Below are positions 1 to 10,289 of a DNA stretch of 64,000 nt, in pieces. Each line of letters starts with the position of its first letter. The stretch's first letter is position 1. Below the pieces are notes generated by a model. That model did not search any database, was not told where the DNA came from, and worked only from the letters and a program-made list of their open reading frames with translations. Source of the stretch: Trogon surrucura (Eukaryota > Chordata > Aves > Trogoniformes > Trogonidae); NCBI GenBank assembly GCA_020746105.1, contig CM036628.1:4598001-4662000 (forward strand). The letters are read 5' to 3'. The position numbers were made by a program, and so were the translations under genes.

Positions 1-2881
1 ATTACTGCATGGTTTTCTGTAGCTATGTCCTTAGTATAGCTAATAGCAACATATATAACTGTATCGTTCTGCAAGAGTTTGATTTTTATTTTGGGTTTTT
101 TTTTTTACTTCAGTGCCACATCACCATACCCACTGCATGTGTCCTGACTGTCTTGGTATCTGTGTTATAACTTCACCTCTGCCATTAGCAGCCATGGATA
201 GAATGGTGATATGCTAAAATATCAAATGCAGATGACAGAAGAAATTAGTGTTCTGTCATCTCCAATGTAGAACCTCTTTCTGCTGCACTTGGAGATAGAA
301 GTTCCACCTCATAGTGTGTGTATTTCAATACTTGTGTGTATTTCAATATTGCCTTCTCTGTGTGCTTTATGAATTTCGTTTATATGGTCCTATGTTAAGT
401 TTTGTGTTAAAGGCCTCAGATCTCGCCATCAAACAAAGGTATACTGAAAACATTGTCAAGTCTGACATGTGTCCTTCAGCGATTATATAATCATTAAATT
501 ACTTTTTTCACCTGAAAAGCAAGTTACATATATTACACTATATTACTAAAAAAAGACTGTGGAACAGCAAGTTGCTAAGGCTAAGTCGCTGTTTTTTTTT
601 CTATACTGCTTAAGAAATATTTGAGACTTATACTATTATGCTCTGTTGTCTTTCGACTGCGAGTTTATATCTTCATATATTTAGATATAGGCATATATGG
701 GGTTTAATGAAGTCCAGCAAAAGAGGATTTGTCAAAGGCCTTTTGGGACATAATCCAAGGAAAGTTTATCAATGCTACCCAAGCTTTAATATGCAACCTT
801 TTCTTCCTGCAGTCACAAAGTACCTCTATCCCTTAATCCATTTGCTTTTTTACTAGCAAGCTAGAATTTGTTCAGCTCACACAGATTATTTCTGCACAGA
901 TTCTAGTGCTTTAGCTAAATTTACGCCTATGAAAACTTGTAATTTTGCTTGTTTTGATCAATGCGCGCATTATGAACCAACCCGTGTTAAAGCATCCTTT
1001 GCTGAAGAGCCTGTGAGCTGGAAATTATTTCACTTTGAAAAACATCCAGTGTATTATTAAAACAATTTCCTTTGTCATATCCCTACCCTTTTACTCACTG
1101 TTCTGTTCATAGAGGCTAATTAAACGTTATGCTGCTAATCAGTGTTGATAGATACAAAGTACTGTAATGTCTTCTGGCTTTATGGATTATGCTAATGGCC
1201 ATCTGCCTATTATTGATAATTTGTTCTTCAGTTACTGGAGGGGGAGGAAGAAGTTGTTTGGTTAACACCAAAATGGAGCTATTCGGTTTATGATGCATTC
1301 AGCTGTATCACCAGTTGTCTTTAGCTATTAAAGTTTCTGTAACTGCAAAGAATATAATTTCATCAAGGTCTGAATGTTCTCTGGTAATTGTATATGAAAT
1401 TTGTATGTTCAAGACATCTAGAATGCATCACGAGCGATAGCTTGATGGCAGTGAGCTTAAGTACTCAATGTGTTAAACCAAAGTTAGAGAGATACATGAT
1501 TAAATTTAATACTGTGGCTGTCTAAAATGATATTAACTATGAAAAGGCCATGAAAAAAGTCTAACTAAATTCTGTAACATGAAAATCATTAACAAAATCT
1601 GTATGTATAAGGACTGCCTCAAATAAGTCTGCAAATCACAGCATATGCCACTGGTAGGAGGAAAATTTCAATTACAACAACTCTGCTCAGAGGTAATGTG
1701 CACACCTATTTTCACGTACTGTGGTAGATAGTACAGGATTTTCTCCAGTATGAAACATATCGGTAAAGGAACTTTAGCAGCCCATTAAATTTTGCAAAGA
1801 CTTCTTGGGTGGTACTGAACATTCCAGTTTTACTTACGTGAGTCCTGTTGTTCAACCAGAACAGACAGCTCTGAGATAGACAGAACAGATGAATGCCAGA
1901 TGTTTCAGCTCTAGCATTAGCTGAAAAATACCCACAATTATTGCAAGACATGAAAATACCATTCAGTTTTCTATAATATGCCTTCTTCCTTCCTGATGAG
2001 CGAAAATATAAGGAAAAGCTGAAATTTGAAATTTTAATACATTTTGGAAAGAATATTAAATAAAACACAATAGATTTTTTTTTGCTTAAAACTTTCCTTA
2101 GCGCTATTTGGGAATCGTATCGACACTTGAAAATAAAGATTCTAAGCAGTAATCACATTGAAGAACTTACACCTTTACCTTTTCTTTCTTGAGAAACAGT
2201 GCAATTGTGAAGTTTTTGAGCAAATGAAACTTCATTTTCTTCCAGTTCCTTAGGATGAAACTAATCTGGGAATACTCAGCACTGGGAAAGGAAGTCTTCT
2301 AAAAAGAACTTGAAAATTTGCTGATGGAGACCAAGGGGAGAGTCTGACTGATGGAATAGCATTTTTTTTTTGGCAAATACATTCAGTGGTGACCATTGTA
2401 TGTTCTGTAGCTGTTGTTTTTCATTCGAGTACTTTACAGGCAGCGCGGATCTCGGTAATGAGCCCGAGGTTCCTTGGGGGTTACCAAAACTTCACAAAAC
2501 CAAGAGTTTTTATCATGACGCCTGTCAGTGAAGGGCACCATTGAAAGTTCCCTCAGGCAATCTGAAGAAACTCTGCTTGAATTCTGTAAATGCTTTGAAG
2601 AGCCATTGAAATACTGTATCAGTAAATTGAAACACTGAACAGTGCAGCTTTCTCTGACTACAATTTTTATTCTATATACCAGCAAAATATGAAAGGCTAG
2701 AGTTAGCACAAAAAGAAATTTTTGCCTTGCATATAATATCTTTAAAAATGGTTAATTTTTATCTCATGCAAAGCAGATTTCTCATATGTTTCTCACAAGA
2801 TTATACTTTGATTAATGAACTGACCTTACTACTTTGGAGATATTTTATGCAGTTTTCAGAGCCCCCGTGGCACTAATAGGT
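1..2881. other. AT-rich non-coding flank, nothing recognised
   Basis: No open frame with plausible coding character, no RNA gene and no repeat family I can name. The short frames here (about 60-120 codons) lack splice context or a recognisable product. Poly-T and poly-A tracts are scattered through it. Confidence 0.5.
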
Positions 2882-3373
2882 TGTTGTGGCTGTGATGAGC
2901 CATATGTGTGGCCTAATGGGCCTCCGTCCCTCCTCTCCCCACCCTTATTTATGGGCCCAGGATGCTTATTTAAGCTCAGTCTTGAGGTTTTGTTCCTCAC
3001 ATGAGCAGCGCTGTGCAATTGCTCATTTCCAGCTCAGCCACCACCATGTCCTGACTGGCCATGGGTTGACTTCCCAGCTTGATCTCACCACTCCATCTGT
3101 CTCGTGCAAGCTGGACAATGCATGTTCCTAACCTATGGATTGACTTTATTGATTGAATTTACACTTGTCTTATCATCGTGAAACTGTCTCATAATCTGAA
3201 TTTGTGATTGACTTTGGCTGCCACCTCTGTCTTGTCTCGGTTGGACACTGTGGGATGGACCCCGTCCGGTGAGGTCCTGGATTATCCCCAGCTCCCCATC
3301 CCTGAGGGCAAAGCTTGGCCTTGTTATTCCCTGTCAGCTTGTGGAGAAGGCTGGAAAGAAAAGTTGTCCTACA
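2882..3373 (+). mobile_element. Possible solo LTR (ERVL-like), uncertain
   Basis: A stretch more GC-rich than its flanks. It begins TGTTGTGG and could end at TCCTACA, and holds a TATA-like TTATTTAAGC near 2970. That layout resembles an LTR promoter. I find no matching target-site duplication at these ends, so the boundaries and the identity are guesses. It could equally be unrelated unique DNA. The open frames of 71-86 codons in it overlap one another in different frames and look fortuitous. Confidence 0.25.
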
Positions 3374-4639
3374 ACAATTTATTTCTCATTCCTGGTATGT
3401 TCATATTCTTCTGTATTTTGCAGGACAGACCCAAGAAGCTGCCCCTACCCTCTGTATTTTGGTTCTAGTTTTCCTGTCCTGTAGGTATCTTAGACTCCCC
3501 AGGTACCTGAAAGTGGAGTATTATTGTTTTCAGTTATACCTCGTATTTGTCTACTATGGATAAAGAGAAAAACACAGATATCAGGAATTCCCCATGACTG
3601 ATAACAGATTTACACCCTGTAAACACCTCCAGTTTCTTCCCCGAAGTTCACTCCGGAATCTCGCACATGGTTAGTATTTCTACAGAGGAAAAACAAATCT
3701 TTAGGCTAGTATTGGTTCTGTAGAGCTGCACGTTTGAAGATTGCTGTATAAACATTGTTATCTGCTTCTGGAAATGGAAAAAAAAGTAATCAAGAGATAC
3801 TGTTTTACCCCATTATTGAACAATGCAGATTCTTTTGGGCAGAACTGAAACATGAGATGATTTTTGTCTTTTGGGTACTTGTTTGAGGCAATCTTTTCCT
3901 GCTTGTGGAATCCTATGGTTCTAAGAACTTGATATTATAGATGACCTGCTCTGGGAGGGTTTTGATGTTGATAGCATTGCAAAAGAGTCACTGACTCAAC
4001 AATGCTGGCAGATTTCTATTTTTTTTTTTTTCTTTTGCTTACACCTGTGTTGTTAAAAAACCCCACAATACTCAAAAATCCTAAAGAGAGAGTCTTAAAG
4101 ACTGCCACTCAAGGTCAGATTTGGTCAAAAATCTCCTAATAATTTCAGACACAGGTTTCTGTAACATTCAGGACAGCAGCGGTCTCTTTAAAGTAAAGCT
4201 AAAATAAATATGTAACTAATACTTTGCCAGTATTCATAGGTCAGTTTTCAAGTATTTCAAGGTTTGAACTAATGAGAAAGGATGTCAGCTCATACAATGG
4301 GGAAAAAAAGGATCTCTGAAAAATTGCTAGATTTTATGTTAGGAAAATTTGTGAATGTGTGATAACTTGGAATTTGCAACTTTCAGAGACATAAGTATTT
4401 GTGATGATAGGTAATTGAATATAGAATTAATGTATGAATATATAATTGCGTACAGAATTAATATCTACTTGTTGTATATAACCTTTTTATTGTTTCAAAA
4501 TATTATGTGTAAAAACCCCAAATCTTGAAACACTTCATCTTTCCCTTCTCCCCTTCGTCATCAATGTGTGTTTCCTTAAAACTGAATTAAGTATACTAAG
4601 AGGGAACGTACATTTCTATGTCTCTCTTCTGCTCTCTAG
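3374..4639. other. Non-coding, nothing recognised
   Basis: AT-rich DNA with a poly-T run near 4020. No supported gene or repeat. Confidence 0.45.
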
Positions 4640-4679
4640 GAAAAGTTCTCATGCTCTACAGTTCAGAAGGAAATCTCAG
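4640..4679 (+). CDS. Candidate internal exon A (unidentified gene)
   Basis: A 40-nt segment after a strong acceptor (pyrimidine tract ending ctctctag), ending CTCAG before a weak GTGGCA donor. Read in phase 0 it gives EKFSCSTVQKEIS plus one base. That base joins the phase-1 start of the next candidate exon at 5244 without a stop. The donor is the weakest part of the model. The product is not recognised; if real, it is an internal exon of a gene whose other exons lie outside the window or were missed. Confidence 0.25.
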
Positions 4680-5243
4680 GTGGCAGTGCCCATGCGGGTG
4701 TGTTCTCTCTCTCATGTCCCAGTTGGCAGGAAGACTTTGCTTTGAGAATGTGTCTGTTTCTCCTCTCTTTAGGATGCCTTGCAGTACGCCCTTTTCCACA
4801 ACCACTGCTTTCTGGAAATCCCTTGTCTGCAGTAGTTAAGAGGTTTATGCTGCCCTGTTTCTTACTGGGGTGTTTTCCTCTGCTCAGGTAGCGGGGATTT
4901 GTTGAGCAAAACCAAATTTCACACAATAATTCAATCCTAACTTCATAAGTCTCAGCGAAAAAATTTTGCTGTCTCAAGTTTTCTAAGCCTTCGAAACAAA
5001 TCCCCTTAGGGTGAGACAGAGCAGATGGGTTCTTGCGTATTGCTTCCCATCATTCTTATTAAAAACATGAATCCACTGAAAACAAGCAGTTCGCAAAATG
5101 TGCCTGTGAAGGTACTGCACAGGTTACTGGGCAGCTGCAGAACTACTTACTGCATGTTTTCATGTGGGAAATATAAGACACATCATGCCTAGATGAATAT
5201 TTTTAATGGCTTATGACTGAAGTGGGATGCATCTGTCTTCTAG

Positions 5244-5375
5244 AGCATTTAAAAAGTTTAAAAGAAAAGACTGGAAACTTTGCAGTTCCCTGTGCAAATG
5301 AGTATGCTAGGGCATTGGTTAAGGCAGTCAAGAAAAATTCAGTGCCTGAACTAGAAGAAATTCATAGGAGAATAG
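5244..5375 (+). CDS. Candidate internal exon B (unidentified gene)
   Basis: A 132-nt segment between a tctgtcttctag acceptor and a GTATGA donor. It is open in one frame for 44 codons in a symmetric 1-1 phase. The peptide is Lys/Glu-rich and looks helical, containing NFAVPCANEYARALVKAVKK and PELEEIHRRI. Its composition looks more protein-like than any other short frame in the left flank. It joins in phase to candidate exon C at 5681, giving EIKLLALTRDNMTE after the junction. I do not recognise the protein. It could also be a decayed gene copy. Of the three candidate exons this is the best supported. Confidence 0.42.
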
Positions 5376-5680
5376 GTATGAAATCACCACAGAAGGCAAA
5401 CTGATCTTGATATGTATGCAGCATCTTTTGTCCAAAACCAATCCATTTCTTTGGATAATCATGAAGAGCAATAAATGTTGAGTTGTTGACTTGAGAGCAA
5501 TTTGTGTTGGGAATAATTTTTGTGAAACGTAGCTTTGAAAGGATGGCACAACCTGTCAAGGAACAAATAAAGCTTTCGTTGACCAGCCAGCAGTAGAGTT
5601 TAAAAGCAGTCAAAGTGAAGCAAGCTGTGGTTTTTAGCAATGTTTTGGGATATTAACCTTGTGACTTGTGTTTATTGCAG

Positions 5681-5721
5681 AAATCAAGTTGTTGGCTCTT
5701 ACAAGAGACAATATGACAGAG
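5681..5721 (+). CDS. Candidate internal exon C (unidentified gene)
   Basis: A 41-nt segment after a good acceptor (tgtgtttattgcag), ending ACAGAG before GTATGG. Starting in phase 1 after exon B it reads (G)AA-ATC-AAG and onward, IKLLALTRDNMTE, and ends in phase 0. The agreement of phase with exon B across a 305-nt intron is the main evidence that these are true exons. No convincing next exon was found. Phase-0-compatible acceptors occur at 6137, 11809 and 18184, but each is doubtful. Confidence 0.38.
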
Positions 5722-8700
5722 GTATGGCTTCAGTGTTGTTAACCTTCAGATCAAACAGTGGCGTTGGTTAAGCCTAATGAAAAAAAAATGCATCCACTCT
5801 GTTGTTAAGGTTACGCTGCTGTCACACCAGCCAGTGTTGTCTCTTGTGAGAAACTGAACAGCTTGTTGGAAGTGTATCCCTACTATTCATAGCTTTGTGT
5901 TTCATCCCGCGTTTTTCTTTCGCAGTAAGCTGCAAAAGAACCTGTCTGCCCTCTGTGGGGATATGGCAGAAAACATTCTTGTCCTGGAAATGTGAGATGT
6001 GAGTGCAGTTCCACAGGCAGCCTGCTTTAAGAGTGGGAGTCTGCATTCTCGCCACTGCTTAGAATGTAATTTAATTCACTGCAATTCAAACTGTCAGGCT
6101 ACCATGGATTTAAAAATTCTTCCTTGGTGTTGCAGAATGTGACCTTGACGCTCTTTGCTTATTTTCTGCATTTGTCAGTGTAGGGCTTGTGACTATTTGC
6201 TGCTAGGCAGTGTTGTGAGGATAGCCTTGAACTTTGGTAGGAATGTCTTGTGTTTAACTGTGTTTTGCCTGAAGAGGAGCAAAGCCTCAGAAACTGCAAG
6301 AAATGTGATGCTGAGGATGCTGAACAGAAATACACGGAGATAGATAAATTTTGGTCAAGGTCAGAGCACATATGCTAACGTCATTTACAAGTAGGTTACA
6401 GGACCACTAGAAGATAAATTTATTAGATCACATGAATCTTAGGCTACCAGTAAGTAATAAACTTACTTGGGGAACAGTCTGTGCTTTGCTATGCCTTGTT
6501 TTGTACCAAGGATTGAGGAAAATATGTGTAAACTCTGAGGATGTTAGACTGAAAAATAGATGAAACCTTAGATTGAAGTCTGCTGTGAAAGCAAGGCTGA
6601 GGTGCTATACCTTTTCAGCAGTGAAACTTATTGATCCTAGTAGGATACAACAGTTTCCCACTGTCAGCATAAGAGTTCACAAATTCTTGGATTCTTCTGA
6701 AACAGAATGTGGGAGGAAATCACACAGTGCACATTTACACTACAAAGCCACAGCAGTTTATCAGGAGAGACAGCTCACTTGGCAATCAAGACAGACAAAC
6801 TGCTGCGTTAAAAAGTGGCTACCAGGAAGGAAATAAATGATCTAAATATGATGGCAGACATGGAAGTCTCCCAAAGGTGTAAAGAATTCCTGGTGGACAG
6901 TTAGATACTTGTCTCTTTTTTTTTTTTTTTTCTTCTATGTGATTTCCTTCAATTCAAAAGGAGTTTCAAATACCGTATGACCTTTTTCCTTTATAGCTTC
7001 TTTTTTGGTTTTGTTATTAACTCAAGCACTTCTGTCTGCGCTTAACGCTGATTTTGATGGGACTTTGATGTGGCAAGAAGTTAAGTGCATGTGCTTTATG
7101 AAGCAAGTATCACCTTAGTGAAAGACCTGGTCATCTCTCCAGTCTGTAGTCAAGCAGCTAATGCCAAGAAGGCTGTGGATATGCCTCCAAGTGCAGGCAA
7201 AATTCACAGAGAGGATGGAGAGACCGGTAGAAGAGAACAGTGCTAGAGTACAGTAGTCAAGCCTTAGGGAGCATGTGGGAAGCCACTCAAAGGAGATGGG
7301 AGAAGCATGTGGCAGCAAAACCCCCTTCAATGTAGACCTGGAATGTGAAAGAAGCTCAGTACCTTTTTTTTTTTTTAATCCCCCTGTGTCTGATATCAGC
7401 AGAAACAGAGGCATTGAGGTTGTGGGAGAGCAAGGCCAGCTATGCAGTTTCCTGAAGTTTTGGCGTTTGTGGTGACGACTGGACAGTTTTATTCCAAGAT
7501 GATTGACCAAGTCGTACCTATGAAACTGGTCACAAAATACGTTGTCTCCTAGCTATCATGCCTGTATGACAGCAGGGGATGGAGCCATTTCACAAGTGAT
7601 TAGTGCACTGAGAACCTTGAAAACGGTTTAATAATGTAATGATTTCAAGTTTCAGTTAGAAATAGCTCTGGTTTGGGCCTATTCTAGCAAAATATCTCGC
7701 ATATCCTGGTTAATACTAAATCAGTTAAAATTTCTTTGCTGCTGTTCCTGATTAGGGGTTTTGCTGAGGTGTTGCAGCTGAAGGTTTCCACAGAAAATTC
7801 TGTCCATTTCAAGGTATAGGTACTTAGTCTGTGTGCCTTTATCAGGAAATTGCATCACTTCCCATGTTGGCTTTTTTTTTTTTTTTTTTTTGATGAGAAA
7901 TGTTAAAAGCCTTGAACGAGAACAGAAAATATAATGATGTCACCACTGTGACTTCTAAATCTGAGGAGAGACTAGTGCAAAAAGTCTGTCTCTGACCTGC
8001 AATGACTTCCACTTTTAAAAACTCTAAGTACTGTTTTGCACCAGATCGCTACATAAATCTTTGGGCAGAAAAGTGAATAATAACCTATTGAGACTGAAAC
8101 TACAGGGGGCATGTTAGGCAGACTAAATGTAATTAGCTAAAATGGGATTTGGCTAGGACATTGGAGTTAATTAAAAAAGTATTACAGAGTCTTGGATGAC
8201 CAGAAGCAGTCAGGATCTTGGCAGATGTCACACCTGAATGATGACAGGTCAGTGAGAGCACTGATCTCTTGCACCGTGTTCGGACACTGGCTCGGAACTG
8301 ATTCAGAGGAGGGAGGGCAGTGTCTTGACTGATTTATCTTTAAGTGCGGTGTGTGTGATGAGGGCAGTGTCTTGACTGATTTAAGTGTAGTGTGTGTGAT
8401 CTAAGTAGTAGGTTTTGGACAATTTTGAGAGTGACGCTTTTTTTGTATGCTTCTTTCATGACAGAAAAAGTGTGCAGCCCAAAATGAAGCAGGGTGTTTC
8501 CAGCAGACGACATGTCTAACTCTAAAAAGAATACTTTAATTTTTCTTTATTGCTAGGCCTTGGGGGGAAAAAAGTACTTGAACATTCACTGTGCCTGACC
8601 ATAAAGTAGGATAGCAGCACTTACAAAGACAATCTGAAGCTCAATTCCTTGCAAGGTGCCATGAAATTTTGGAAGAAATTGTTCTAAGATGCTGAGTAAA

Positions 8701-8834
8701 ACCGTTCTCTCTAAATTTTAATGTCTTACTGTCACGAGCTGTGAAGTGGTAGTCTCGAGGAACTAAAACTGGGGAAACTGCTGATGCATTTATTTCAGTT
8801 ACTGGAAGCATTTGGTGGGGGACTTACTGATAAA
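5722..8834. other. Non-coding, with a short tandem duplication
   Basis: AT-rich DNA with long T tracts (near 6910 and 7870). A near-perfect tandem duplication of about 40-47 bp lies at 8315-8400 and is listed separately. A frame at 6233-6378 looks mildly protein-like but has poor splice signals and was not called. Confidence 0.4.
8315..8400. repeat. Two-copy tandem duplication, about 40-47 bp
   Basis: Copy 1 (8315-8361) and copy 2 (8362-8400) both begin GGGCAGTGTCTTGACTGATT and both end in a GTGTGTGTGAT run. They differ by a 6-bp indel and a few substitutions. This is a simple local duplication with no coding role visible. Confidence 0.75.
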
Positions 8835-8835
8835 T

Positions 8836-9262
8836 CACAGAATGCCTTGAGTTGGAAAGGACCCTAAAGATCATCCAGTTCCAACACCCTGCCAGGGACT
8901 GGGACGCCTTCCACTAGACCAGGTTGCTCAAAGCCCCATCCAGCCTGACCTTCAACACTTCCAGGGATGAGGCATCCACAACCTCCCTGGGCAACATGTT
9001 CCAGTGTTTTACCACCCTCCCCAGCTTTCTGTGGGCCCCTTTCAGGTACTGGAAGGCTTCTGTAAGGTCTCCCCAGAGCCTTCTCTTTTCCACGCTGAAC
9101 AATCCCAAATCTCCGAGCCTTTTCTTTTAGGAGAGGTACTTCAGCCCTCTGATCATCTTCGTGGCCTCCTCTAGACCTGCTCCAACAGGTCCCATGTCCT
9201 TCTTGTGTTGAGGGCTCCAAAGCTGAATGCAGGACTCCAGGTGAGGTTTCACAAGATCAGAG
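8836..9262 (-). mobile_element. CR1 LINE, 5'-truncated copy
   Basis: The plus strand reads as the reverse complement of a CR1 3' end: it begins CACAGAATG...GTTGGAAAGGACC...AGATCATCC and continues through the conserved CCTCCCTGGGCAAC and GTCTCCCCAGAGCC blocks. Truncated upstream, as is usual for avian CR1, and several per cent or more diverged, so an old copy. The 118- and 68-codon frames across it are not functional. Confidence 0.9.
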
Positions 9263-10103
9263 CAGATAAAAAAAAAGGTCTCTGGTTATGTCAGTTGGAG
9301 ATTAAAATCCATGCCTCCATCTGTTGTATATATTTTTCAACTAACATCTCGCAACTAGAATTCAGGTTTTTTTTTTTCCTGATTTTCCTTCTTATTGAAA
9401 CACGACTTCTTGAGTTCCTGGGAATGCAGGGGTTGAAAATTTGATAATACGAAAGATCTAGAGAGATCTTATTCTGTTTATTCTTCTCTCAAAGCTTCAT
9501 TCCAGATGAGTGAAGTGAAAAGCTAAACAACTGTAATTACATTTGATCTGCAAGCCAAATGTTTTGCAATTCCTTTATCGTGTTATAAATTATAGAATAA
9601 GGGACGTACATTATCAAAGATGTTTTTGCATTCTTTCTGCATATGGTTGGGGCATGGCTCTGCCGTGGTGTAGGGACTGGGGCACAAGATTAATGCCTTA
9701 TTTCTCTTCTCTGCATGAAATGTTTTCTTCTGTTCTGTTCAGAGCACTAGCTCAAAGGGCTCTACTCTCCTGCTTCTGCTGATCATCAGCAGAGTCTGTC
9801 AAAGCAGCAGAGCATCTTTTACATTATACTCTCTACTCTCTACAATGGTTAAAACAAGGTAAACCATCATGCTTTTCAGTGAGCTCTTTCATGTTCAAGC
9901 CAAGAAAGAGAATTCTTCTTGTCTTTGATCTGCCTCATACAGATAATGAGTTACACATTCAGCAAAGTAATATATATATTTTGCCTCTTTGCAACGTATA
10001 TCAAATATGTGGTTATGGTTGTGCTATTGTTCTGTCAAAGCATGCAGCAAAGTTGATTGAAAATTAACATTAAAGCAAACCTAAGTTTTATCTCTAAAAG
10101 TAG
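9263..10103. other. Non-coding, nothing recognised
   Basis: AT-rich DNA between a CR1 copy and a SINE. Several short open frames are present, none with splice or homology support. Confidence 0.45.
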
Positions 10104-10289
10104 GGGGCCGGTTAGCTCACTTGGTTAGAGCGTGGTGCTGATAACACCAAGGTCGCGGGTTCGATCTCCGTTGAGACCCCAGGTGTTGCCTGATCTAGTT
10201 GAGAGGCGTCCCTGCCCATGACAGGGAGGTTGGATTAAATGATCTCTAAGGTCCCTTCCAGCCCAGGCCATTCATTCTATGATTCTATG
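10104..10289 (+). mobile_element. tRNA-Ile-headed SINE with CR1-type tail
   Basis: Positions 10106 to about 10180 follow tRNA-Ile closely: GGCCGGTTAGCTCA-like 5' end, A box TAGCTCACTTGG (10113-10124), anticodon-loop region CTGATAA and B box GGTTCGATCTC (10158-10168). The acceptor-stem 3' side is degraded. A middle region follows (TGTTGCCTGATCTAGTTGAG...CATGACAGGGAGG). The tail (about 10230-10289) has the CR1 3'-end GGTTGGATTAAATGATCT and an ATTCTATG repeat. A tRNA head on a CR1 tail implies mobilisation by CR1 reverse transcriptase. Both pol III boxes look largely intact. It is a SINE, not a functional tRNA gene. Confidence 0.88.

Noticed and set aside
6137..6183. Possible phase-0 exon after ttggtgttgcag
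   Set aside because: It reaches a stop after 15 codons and has no donor before it.
6233..6378. Possible exon encoding PEEEQSLRNCKKCDAEDAEQ
   Set aside because: The acceptor has almost no pyrimidine tract and the only donor (GTCAGA) is poor. It could follow candidate exon C in phase, but the evidence is too weak.
10106..10180. Functional tRNA-Ile gene
   Set aside because: The 3' side of the acceptor stem does not pair with the 5' side, and the sequence continues into a CR1-type tail, so it is a SINE head.
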